Positions 7,234-13,833 of a stretch of 16,955 nucleotides of DNA are shown here, in pieces; within the stretch, counting starts at the first letter, position 1, and every line of letters starts with the position of its first letter. This DNA is from a bacterium. Lineage in GTDB: Bacteria > NPL-UPA2 > JAUVJM01. The position numbers and the translations under genes were made by a program. The DNA lies in contig JAUVJM010000016.1 in the NCBI GenBank assembly GCA_030596585.1, positions 1 through 16,955 on the forward strand. Reading direction: 5' to 3'. Under the pieces are notes generated by a model, which saw only the letters and a list, made by a program, of their open reading frames with translations, ran no database searches and was not told the origin of the DNA.

Positions 7234-7240
7234 TTATCAA

Positions 7241-7337
7241 GGGGGTCAAGTCTTGCATTTTAGCATTAGCAGTGGTTTGTCTTTGTCACATATTACCCTT
7301 GCATAAACAAAATGCTAAAATGCAAGACTTGACCCCC
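7241..7337. repeat. MITE-like element: perfect 27-bp inverted repeat
   Basis: Arm 7241-7267, beginning gggggtcaagtcttgca, is perfectly complementary to 7311-7337, ending tgcaagacttgaccccc. The loop is 43 nt. It fills the whole gap between secG and the oppD-like gene. Similar ggggtcaagtcttgca words flank REP-associated (IS200-like, RAYT) transposase genes in other genomes as I recall; no transposase is present here. There is no T-run, so it is not a textbook terminator. Confidence 0.88.
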
Positions 7338-7341
7338 CTCC

Positions 7342-7623
7342 TCACGGCATTGACTCTTCCTGTTTCATTACGGATTTCTCCATAACAGACGGGGACCGCC
7401 GGGAGAAAAAAATCGTAAGAGAAATACAGATTAGCATGAAGGCAATGCCCAGGACTGTGGTAAGCTTTGCAAGGAAGGTACGTGTACCTGTGCCGAAAAG
7501 CGTGCCGCTGCCGCCTCCGCCAAAGACGCCCGAAAGCCCCTCCGACTTGCTCCCCTGCATCATGATAATAAGAATCAGAAAAAGACTAACGGCAATATGT
7601 ATTCCCATCAATAGTTCTATCAT
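7342..7623 (-). CDS. secG: Preprotein translocase subunit SecG
   Basis: A small inner-membrane subunit of the SecYEG channel that aids protein export. The 93-residue protein has the SecG plan: a first membrane helix (about residues 3-22), the conserved MMQGSKSEGLSG, a glycine-rich cytoplasmic loop GGGGSGTLFGTGT, a second helix (about 51-72) and a short charged tail. Length is normal. The ATG overlaps the tpiA stop by 4 bases (ATGA), so the two are probably translationally coupled. A tpiA-secG pairing is common in bacteria. Confidence 0.95.
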   Translation of the reverse strand: MIELLMGIHIAVSLFLILIIMMQGSKSEGLSGVFGGGGSGTLFGTGTRTFLAKLTTVLGIAFMLICISLTIFFSRRSPSVMEKSVMKQEESMP

Positions 7624-8417
7624 TGGCTATCCCCTGTTTCCGCTTCCGCTCCACTTGTGTCTGGCAGGCAGCCCGTCACAATTTCAACGAACGAATGCTC
7701 ATCCAGACTTGCTCCCCCTACAAGGGCACCGTCGAGGTGCTCTTCTGCAATCAACGCTCTTATGTTGTCGGGCTTGACGCTTCCTCCGTAGAGAATCCTT
7801 AATTCTGAAGCTGCCTCCTTCGAAAAAATGTCTCCGACTAACGCGCGAATCAACCCGTGCACTTCATTCGCCTGAGCAGGGGTCGCAGTTTTCCCCGTGC
7901 CTATTGCCCAGACAGGTTCGTACGCCAGCACTATCTTCGCGATATTCTCGTCATTCAGATGCGCCAGACTTCCCTTTATCTGCTTCGTGATGACACTCTC
8001 GACTTCACCTCTTTCCCTCTCCTCAAGCTTCTCCCCAACACAAATAATGGGAATCAGGTTCCACTCAAGTGCCGCAGCTGCCTTCCTGCTAACCGTCTCA
8101 TCCGTCTCCCCAAAATGGCTTCTCCTCTCAGAGTGTCCAATTATCACATATCTGCACCCGCTCTCTCTCAGCATCAGTGTGGAGACTTCACCTGTGTATG
8201 CCCCCTCCCTTTCCCAGAAGAGATTCTGAGCACCAAGTCTCACGTAACTCTTCTCTATCTTTTCATAAACGGCGGTTAGCGCAGGAAAAGAGGGACAGAT
8301 AACTATGTCCACGTGTCTGATATCGCCTACCTTTCCAGCTATTTTCTCAGCGAGCCCTGCCGCTTCTACGGGACTCTTGTTCATCTTCCAGTTACCGGCA
8401 ATCATCATTTTCCTCAT
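7620..8417 (-). CDS. tpiA: Triosephosphate isomerase
   Basis: This cytoplasmic enzyme interconverts dihydroxyacetone phosphate and glyceraldehyde 3-phosphate in glycolysis and gluconeogenesis. With the ATG at 8417 it is 265 residues. It shows GNWKMNKS (catalytic Lys11), YVIIGHSERR (His95), AYEPVWAIGTGKTATP (Glu167 and the flexible loop), LYGGSVKP and GALVGGASL. The start is chosen because GGGGAG stands 5 nt upstream and the family begins just before the NWKMN motif; an upstream ATG would add 22 unrelated residues from a repeat. The C-terminal tail after VTGCL is slightly long and acidic. It follows pgk across the 8432-8580 repeat island and overlaps secG. Confidence 0.97.
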   Translation of the reverse strand: MRKMMIAGNWKMNKSPVEAAGLAEKIAGKVGDIRHVDIVICPSFPALTAVYEKIEKSYVRLGAQNLFWEREGAYTGEVSTLMLRESGCRYVIIGHSERRSHFGETDETVSRKAAAALEWNLIPIICVGEKLEERERGEVESVITKQIKGSLAHLNDENIAKIVLAYEPVWAIGTGKTATPAQANEVHGLIRALVGDIFSKEAASELRILYGGSVKPDNIRALIAEEHLDGALVGGASLDEHSFVEIVTGCLPDTSGAEAETGDSQ

Positions 8418-8434
8418 ATCATCTCCCCATTGAT

Positions 8435-8580
8435 TCGTTGCTCGTTGTTCGTATCTCGTAGGACCTTTTGATCCCACGATCAAGATAGTTACGGTCTGGA
8501 TTCCCGCCTTCGCGGGAATGACAGGCTCTTTAAAGCTTTTTTGTCTTTACGAGATACGATTCACGAGTCACGAGATACGG
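8435..8580. repeat. Composite repeat island between pgk and tpiA
   Basis: Inverted micro-repeat arms (8435-8460, of tcgttgttcgtatctcgta type, against 8548-8579, of tacgagatacgattcacga type) surround two hairpins. One is ttgatc/gatcaa (8468-8483). The other is attcccgc/gcgggaat (8500-8519), which shares its words with 26-68. The inner 13 bp of the arms match exactly. The right arm encodes the pgk stop and its final three residues. Confidence 0.75.
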
Positions 8581-9758
8581 TTTTTCAGTGCAGCAATTCC
8601 AGGAAGTTCCTTCCCTTCCAGAAACTCGAGAGAAGCACCTCCGCCCGTTGAGACATGACTGAACCGTGACGAAAGCCCGAACTGATTCACCGCCGCCGCC
8701 GTATCCCCTCCTCCGATAATCCTCGTTGTATCCAGTCCGGCGAGATACTCTGCAATCTGTCTCGTACCTGCAGAGAACCGCGCAAATTCACAGACCCCAA
8801 GCGGGCCGTTCCACACAACCGTTTTAGCCTTTCCCAAAACCTGAATATACTTCTCCACTGTCCTGGGACCGATATCCATTCCTCTCCAGCCTTCAGGAAT
8901 CCCCACGCCATCGGTCGTTTTCACCCCGGCAGATTCAGAAAATTCGTCCCCGGCGATATGGTCAACAGGCAGGATAAAGCCGACACCCTTCTCATCTGCT
9001 TTTTTCATAAGGCTCTTTGCGAGTTCGAGCTTGTCGCTTTCAACAAGCGAATCGCCAACCTCATAGCCGCGGGCACTGAGAAATGTGTATGCCATGCCGC
9101 CTCCAATTATGAGGCTTTCCACTTTGTTGAGAAGATTCTCGATTACCTCAATCTTCCCCGTGATTTTTGCTCCTCCCAGAACCGCAACGAACGGGCGCAT
9201 AGGATTCTCAAGAGCTTTCTCGAAATATTCAAGTTCCTTCAGGACAAGAAAGCCTGCAACCGCAGGCAGGAATTTGGCAATCCCTTCAGTCGAGGCATGT
9301 GCCCGGTGACATGTCCCAAAAGCATCATTTACAAACACATCTGCGATACCGGCAAGCCTTCTTGCAAACTCAGGGTCATTTTTTTCCTCTTCCGGATGAA
9401 AACGCACGTTCTCAAGCATCAGCACGTCACCTTCTCCGGCGTTTTTGACAGCCTGTTCCACTTCATCGCCCACGCAATCGCTCAGTTTAATTACTTTCCT
9501 CTCAAGCAGTTCCTGAAGTCTTTCTGCAACCGGATCCATCCTGAGGTTTTCCACAACCTTTCCCTTGGGACGTCCGAGATGCGACACGAGTATCAACAAT
9601 GCAGCCTTCTCCATGATGTAGTTGACGGTAGGAAGCGCTGCCTTTATTCTCGTATCATCCGTTATTTTGCCGTTCTCATCAAAAGGAACGTTGAAATCAG
9701 CCCGCATCAGAACTTTTTTCCCACACAAATCAATGTCCCTCACGGTCGCTTTCGGCAC
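8568..9758 (-). CDS. pgk: Phosphoglycerate kinase
   Basis: This cytoplasmic enzyme transfers phosphate between 1,3-bisphosphoglycerate and ADP. The 396-residue protein has RADFNVP (19-25), SHLGRPKG, the hinge region GGAKITGKIEVI, GGGMAYTFL, WNGPLGVCEF, the nucleotide-binding IIGGGDTAAAV and the final STGGGASLEFLEGKELPGI. Length and motif order are standard. The start is GTG, with AGGAGG upstream and only 3 nt after the thi4 stop, so it belongs to the same transcript. The final residues (RIS) and TGA stop fall in a micro-repeat; the family normally ends close to this point, so little was lost. Confidence 0.97.
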   Translation of the reverse strand: MPKATVRDIDLCGKKVLMRADFNVPFDENGKITDDTRIKAALPTVNYIMEKAALLILVSHLGRPKGKVVENLRMDPVAERLQELLERKVIKLSDCVGDEVEQAVKNAGEGDVLMLENVRFHPEEEKNDPEFARRLAGIADVFVNDAFGTCHRAHASTEGIAKFLPAVAGFLVLKELEYFEKALENPMRPFVAVLGGAKITGKIEVIENLLNKVESLIIGGGMAYTFLSARGYEVGDSLVESDKLELAKSLMKKADEKGVGFILPVDHIAGDEFSESAGVKTTDGVGIPEGWRGMDIGPRTVEKYIQVLGKAKTVVWNGPLGVCEFARFSAGTRQIAEYLAGLDTTRIIGGGDTAAAVNQFGLSSRFSHVSTGGGASLEFLEGKELPGIAALKNRIS

Positions 9759-9761
9759 CCT

Positions 9762-10532
9762 TTACCCCCCTCCTATTATCTTTGCAACTTTCTTCCCTGA
9801 GAGAAGCATACCCCCGAATATCGGACCCATCCTCGGACCGCCGCACACGGCATTTGCCGCCATCCCTGCAACGTAAAGACCCGGGGCAACCTCACCCGTA
9901 TTCTCGACTATCGTCCTCTCACCGGCATCGGCAGACATGGGACCTTCCCCCACTATTTTACCCGTTGCAGTATTCAGTCCTTTTCCGAATTTCCTCTCGA
10001 CAATCCTGGTTACTGCGCAGTCATGACCCGTGGCATCAACCACCGACTTCGCCCGCATGGACATGGGGTCAACATGCAGCTTTGCTATCTCCGCCGCCGA
10101 CCAGTTCACCACCAGCCCGCCAACTCTGTCCTCCCTGACAACCACATCTTCAACAAACACTGAATTGAATATTCTCAGCCCGGCTTTCACAGCCGCCGAG
10201 CACAGAGTCGAAACCGCTTCCACGGAATCAGCCACGAAGTAGCCGTCCTGATATTTCCTGGAGCATATGCCGAACTCATCGAGAATTTCTTTTCCCTCAT
10301 CCTGCACGACAATCTTGTTAAACATCATCCCGCCGCCCCACATGCCGCCGCCGACGCTGAGCTTCCTCTCAAACAGCACTACCTTTTTCTTTGCCCTGGC
10401 AAGGTAGTAGCCTGCAGTCAAGCCTGCCGGACCTCCTCCCGCGATGGCAACATCCACATCGAGGAAATCGCAAAACTCACGAAGAAACTCCTCCGCAATA
10501 GCTCTTGATATTATCACTTCATCAATCATCAT
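9762..10532 (-). CDS. thi4: Thi4-family thiazole synthase (sulfide-dependent, His type)
   Basis: Makes the thiazole half of thiamin from NAD, glycine and a sulfur source. The 256-residue protein has an FAD/NAD-binding GGGPAG loop (32-37), ERKLSVGGGMWGGGMMFNK, GRVGG-like RVGGLVVNW, DATGHD (166-171) and the C-terminal VCGGPRMGPIFGGMLLSG. At the position of the suicidal cysteine of yeast and plant Thi4, the sequence is LHVDP with His153. This is the arrangement of archaeal, truly catalytic enzymes that use free sulfide, and fits an anaerobic host. Two ATGs in tandem can serve as start. It is wedged between gap (21 nt upstream) and pgk (3 nt downstream), an unusual place. The archaeal ribose-1,5-bisphosphate isomerase name is sometimes given to this family. 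Confidence 0.92.
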   Translation of the reverse strand: MMIDEVIISRAIAEEFLREFCDFLDVDVAIAGGGPAGLTAGYYLARAKKKVVLFERKLSVGGGMWGGGMMFNKIVVQDEGKEILDEFGICSRKYQDGYFVADSVEAVSTLCSAAVKAGLRIFNSVFVEDVVVREDRVGGLVVNWSAAEIAKLHVDPMSMRAKSVVDATGHDCAVTRIVERKFGKGLNTATGKIVGEGPMSADAGERTIVENTGEVAPGLYVAGMAANAVCGGPRMGPIFGGMLLSGKKVAKIIGGG

Positions 10533-10553
10533 TAGTATCCCCGTCCCTAATCT

Positions 10554-11561
10554 CTAATTCTTAGTCTCCATATAATTAATCAAATCCGCTATACGGCATG
10601 AATACGCCCACTCATTGTCATACCATGCAAGGACCTTTGCGAATGTCCCGTCATCTGTGACCTTGGTAGTGCCCGCATCGAATATGGCGGATTTGCTGTT
10701 CCCGTTGAAATCCTTTGACACGAGCGGCTCATCGCAATATTCAAGGATATGCGACATTTCCCCCTCAGATGCCTTCTTGAACGCAGAATTGATTTCCTCC
10801 ACTGTCGTTTTCTTCTCAAGCTCGGCCACAAGGTCAACAAGAGATACATTCGCTGTCGGAACTCTTATGGAGAGTCCGTCCATCTTCCCTTTCATCTCAG
10901 GCAGGACCTTTGCAACCGCCGCCGCCGCTCCTGTGGTTGTCGGAATCATAGAGAGACAAGCCGCCCTTGTGCGGCGCAGGTCGCTGTGCGGGAAATCAAG
11001 AAGCTGCTGGTCATTCGTGTAGGAATGAATTGTCGTCATCAAACCCCTCTTCAATCCGAAATTGTCAAGGAGAACCTTCACAATCGGCACAAGACAGTTC
11101 GTCGTGCAAGAAGCATTTGAAATAACATGGTGCTTCGCCGGGTCATAACTCTTTTCGTTAATCCCCATAACAATCGTTATATCTTCTCCCTTTGCGGGTG
11201 CCGTAATGACAACTTTCTTAGCTCCAGCCTGGAGATGTTTCCCTGCACTTTCCTTGTCCCGGAATCTGCCTGTTGCTTCCACAACTGCTTCAACCCCGAT
11301 TTCTTTCCAGGGAAGCTTCCCAGGATCCTTTTCTGCAAGAACCTGCATCTTCTTTCCGTTAACCGTAAGAAAATCGGCACCGAACTCTATTTCCGCATCC
11401 AGAATTCCGAAAATCGAATCGTACTTTAGAAGATGCGCAAGTGTCTTGGCATCCGTGAGGTCATTCACAGCCACAATGTCAATCCCCTTCCCTGCTTCCC
11501 GAAGTGCCGCACGAAACACGTTACGTCCTATTCTGCCAAATCCATTTATCCCAACTTTCAT
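10554..11561 (-). CDS. gap: Glyceraldehyde-3-phosphate dehydrogenase, type I
   Basis: This NAD-dependent cytoplasmic enzyme oxidises glyceraldehyde 3-phosphate to 1,3-bisphosphoglycerate. The 335-residue protein has the Rossmann loop GINGFGRIGR, VNDL with Asp34 (favouring NAD over NADP), the catalytic SNASCTTNC (Cys152), TTIHSYTNDQ (His179), RRTRAA, TTTGAAAAV, SIRVPT and WYDNEWAYS. All are standard. AGGAGG lies before the ATG, and a strong promoter ends about 50 nt upstream. It is the first gene of the gap-thi4-pgk(-tpiA-secG) cluster. Its stop sits in a short attag-type repeat. Confidence 0.97.
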   Translation of the reverse strand: MKVGINGFGRIGRNVFRAALREAGKGIDIVAVNDLTDAKTLAHLLKYDSIFGILDAEIEFGADFLTVNGKKMQVLAEKDPGKLPWKEIGVEAVVEATGRFRDKESAGKHLQAGAKKVVITAPAKGEDITIVMGINEKSYDPAKHHVISNASCTTNCLVPIVKVLLDNFGLKRGLMTTIHSYTNDQQLLDFPHSDLRRTRAACLSMIPTTTGAAAAVAKVLPEMKGKMDGLSIRVPTANVSLVDLVAELEKKTTVEEINSAFKKASEGEMSHILEYCDEPLVSKDFNGNSKSAIFDAGTTKVTDDGTFAKVLAWYDNEWAYSCRIADLINYMETKN

Positions 11562-11617
11562 CCTTTCTCCCTCCTCTTTTCCTGTACCTGTTCCAGTTTC
11601 ACCACAATCAGAAAGTG

Positions 11618-11646
11618 ATTATCCCAATTATTTCCCTGCCAGTCAA
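11618..11646 (-). promoter_or_regulatory. Sigma70-type promoter of the gap cluster
   Basis: On the minus strand, -35 TTGACT (11646-11641) and -10 GATAAT (11623-11618) are separated by exactly 17 bp. Transcription would start near 11611, leaving a leader of about 50 nt before the gap ATG, with AGGAGGGAG inside it. Confidence 0.7.
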
Positions 11647-11703
11647 GGAAAAATGAAGAAAACTTTGCGGGGCAAACAGCAGCAAAGATAGCAGTGAATA
11701 CAC

Positions 11704-11733
11704 TTGACAGACAATTCCCGCTTGGTTTATATT
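11704..11733 (+). promoter_or_regulatory. Sigma70-type promoter of the ATPase-cvpA-pilZ operon
   Basis: A perfect -35 TTGACA (11704-11709) and -10 TATATT (11728-11733) are 18 bp apart. A start near 11740 gives a leader of about 19 nt containing GGAGG (11749-11753) before the ATG at 11759. This also argues against translation starts at or before 11738. Confidence 0.7.
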
Positions 11734-11758
11734 GGCTATGAGTCGGATGGAGGAAATA

Positions 11759-13192
11759 ATGATAAAACCTGAATTTGTCTTTCTGGTTTTGTGGGGAGGG
11801 CTGCTGGTCTGTGCTTTCTTATGGTTTTTCGCAGTCGGTTGGGTGAATGCAAGCACCCATAAAGCTAAGAGAAACGTGAAATTGTGGAATACAATGCTGT
11901 TTTTCTTCTGCCCAATATCCCTGATAGTCTATCTTCCTTTCCTCATCAAGGGCAAAAAAAATATAGGGGACAACCCCGCGCAGAATCTGGAACTGTTTAA
12001 GCACCGGGGAGAACCTCTCTTATCACATCAGTACGAAGAGCAGGAGAGCCTGGCATCAGTCAGGGACTTGCTCACCCAGGCTCTGGACAACCAAAGCACA
12101 GACATACACCTCGAACCCAAGGGCGACCTTTTGTCCAGCAGGTTCAGAATAGACGGGCTTTTGCATGACGGTCCCGTCTTCCCCCATCGCGCTGGGCTGC
12201 CTATCGTTTCCGCTTTCAAAGTCCTTGCGCATATTAATATCGCCGAAAAGAGAAAAGCTCAGGACGGCAGTTTTACGGCAAAGATTGCGGGAAGAACGGT
12301 TAACTTCAGGGTATCTACCACTTCAAGCTTCTACGGTGAGACAATGGTTATCCGGATACTGGATTCTGAGAATGGACTGATCAATCTCGGTGATCTGGGA
12401 CTTCTTCCGGAAAACAAGGAAAAATGCAGCGGCCTTCTTTCCCGCTCCCATGGTATGATTTTGGTAGTGGGACCCTCTGCAAACGGGAAAACCACAACGC
12501 TCTACGCAATTCTGAACGAAATCAATATCGGAGAGAAAAACATCATAAGTATTGAAGACCCCGTTGAGTACGAAATCCCCAACGTTACTCAAATTCCCAT
12601 TAATCCTAAAGCGGGAGTGGACTTTGCCGGAAGCCTGAGAAGCATTCTCAGACAGGATCCCGACGTTATTATGGTGGGAGAGATAAGAGATGCCGAGACC
12701 GCTGAAATGGCTTTCCGTTCATCGCTCACGGGACATCTGGTCCTCTCCACCTTGCATACCACGGAAGCGGCAGGAGCCATAACCCGGCTGATGGACATGA
12801 GATTAGAGCCCTATCTCATCTCCTCGTCACTCATCGGGGTGTTGGCACAAAGACTTGTTCGCGTTCTGTGCTCCAATTGTAAAATTCCTTCCATGTCCTA
12901 TCATCCGGACGAACTGAGTGAAAAGGGCCTGCATCTGGAAGAAGAGGATACACTCTACGAACCTGTAGGCTGTGAGCGTTGCCGGCAGACAGGATACAAA
13001 AGCCGAGTCGGAATATTCGAATTGCTAATTATGGACAAGGAGATAAAAGATCTCGTAAGCAAAAAAGCATCCACGGAAGATATCTTTACTCAAGCGAGGG
13101 AGAAAGGCATGACCACTATGAAAGAAGACGGCTGGCAGAAAGTGAAACAGGGCATAACCACAGTCGCGGAAGTGGAGAGAGTTTTGCTATGA
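11759..13192 (+). CDS. GspE/PilB-type secretion ATPase with two N-terminal membrane helices
   Basis: A hexameric motor-type ATPase of the type II secretion/type IV pilus superfamily. With the ATG at 11759 (GGAGG 5 nt upstream) it is 477 residues. Residues 6-28 and 45-64 are hydrophobic and look like two membrane helices, where GspE/PilB normally carry soluble N-terminal domains (N1E or MshEN). The catalytic part is complete: STDIHLEP (113-120), RIDG, Walker A GPSANGKTTT (238-247, with AN in place of the usual TGS), Asp box ISIEDPVEY, Walker B region DPDVIMVGEIRD (300-311), TLHT (331-334) and a four-cysteine zinc site (C371, C374, C405, C408). Forward-motor type is favoured by the cysteines. 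No pilin, GspF/PilC or secretin gene is in the window. It overlaps the next gene by ATGA. Confidence 0.88.
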   Translation: MIKPEFVFLVLWGGLLVCAFLWFFAVGWVNASTHKAKRNVKLWNTMLFFFCPISLIVYLPFLIKGKKNIGDNPAQNLELFKHRGEPLLSHQYEEQESLASVRDLLTQALDNQSTDIHLEPKGDLLSSRFRIDGLLHDGPVFPHRAGLPIVSAFKVLAHINIAEKRKAQDGSFTAKIAGRTVNFRVSTTSSFYGETMVIRILDSENGLINLGDLGLLPENKEKCSGLLSRSHGMILVVGPSANGKTTTLYAILNEINIGEKNIISIEDPVEYEIPNVTQIPINPKAGVDFAGSLRSILRQDPDVIMVGEIRDAETAEMAFRSSLTGHLVLSTLHTTEAAGAITRLMDMRLEPYLISSSLIGVLAQRLVRVLCSNCKIPSMSYHPDELSEKGLHLEEEDTLYEPVGCERCRQTGYKSRVGIFELLIMDKEIKDLVSKKASTEDIFTQAREKGMTTMKEDGWQKVKQGITTVAEVERVLL

Positions 13193-13833
13193 AAGAGGGA
13201 CTGACTTATTACTACTACATCCTCAACCTGTCCGTCCTAACAATCCTGCTTTACCGGGTTTCCATAGGGTGGAAGGGCGGACTCTTCAACGAGTCTACAA
13301 ATCTGGCGACCTTCCTGTTTAGCTCCGGTTTGGCTGTTGCCTTTTTCGAACCGCTGGGAAGTTTGCTCAACAGCTATTTCTGCCCCGATAGAGACCTTTC
13401 TGCTCTTATAGCCCTGTGGCTAATATTTATCGCTGTGTTCACGGGTATCTGGACTCTCAAGTCTTACTTCATGGAGAAGGTATTCCGGGCGACGCGCCGG
13501 AGGACTGTTCCTTTTCCGAAACCCCTGGACAGACTGGGGGGAGCCGCATGCGGGCTGGTTTTGGGAACACTTATTCTGGGTCTCCTTATCTCGTCTTTGT
13601 ACATAGCGCCCCTTTCCGAAGACTTCTACGCTGCAGCGCGTCTTAAAGACGGCGAAGTGTTATTCTACCTGGATGAGATCATTCCACGCAGCTATGCGGC
13701 TGTGATGCAGAAACTTCCGCCTCAAGCAAGATTCGGGAACACGGATTTCCTAAGTAACTACAAGAGAAAAAATACAACCGAAGCAGAGGAAGATGGGGAA
13801 GAATCAGAAACCAGAGAAGGGAGTGCAGAATGA
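13189..13833 (+). CDS. CvpA-like membrane protein
   Basis: A 214-residue integral membrane protein with about four hydrophobic segments (roughly 8-27, 38-58, 70-90 and 118-140). The last is preceded by PFPKPLDRLGGAACGLVLGTLILG, which resembles the CvpA hallmark of D-R-x-x-G followed by small residues and a helix. After residue 190 comes a soluble acidic tail. CvpA proteins are linked to colicin V production and envelope or biofilm traits, but their molecular role is unclear. The start is the ATG that overlaps the ATPase stop (ATGA); a much longer frame upstream lies inside the ATPase gene. Its stop likewise overlaps the next ATG. The tight coupling suggests that this protein, the ATPase and the PilZ protein work together in the membrane. 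The family call is from motif and topology only. Confidence 0.7.
   Translation: MKEGLTYYYYILNLSVLTILLYRVSIGWKGGLFNESTNLATFLFSSGLAVAFFEPLGSLLNSYFCPDRDLSALIALWLIFIAVFTGIWTLKSYFMEKVFRATRRRTVPFPKPLDRLGGAACGLVLGTLILGLLISSLYIAPLSEDFYAAARLKDGEVLFYLDEIIPRSYAAVMQKLPPQARFGNTDFLSNYKRKNTTEAEEDGEESETREGSAE

Noticed and set aside
7241..7337. Rho-independent terminator of secG
   Set aside because: The stem is strong but far too long with a 43-nt loop, and no T-run follows on either strand. A mobile inverted repeat fits better, although it may still affect transcription.
8418..8483. 22-residue N-terminal extension of tpiA
   Set aside because: It would be encoded by the repeat island and resembles no triosephosphate isomerase. 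GGGGAG fits the ATG at 8417.
10533..10553. TPP riboswitch before thi4
   Set aside because: The gap-thi4 space is only 21 nt, too short for a riboswitch, and no thi-box sequence was seen in the gap leader.
11732..11758. Longer N-terminus of the secretion-type ATPase
   Set aside because: The upstream TTG lies in the promoter -10 and has no ribosome binding site, whereas ATG 11759 follows GGAGG at 5 nt.
12979..13188. 70-residue N-terminal extension of the CvpA-like protein
   Set aside because: It overlaps the zinc site and C-terminal part of the ATPase gene in another frame. The ATGA overlap gives a natural start at 13189.
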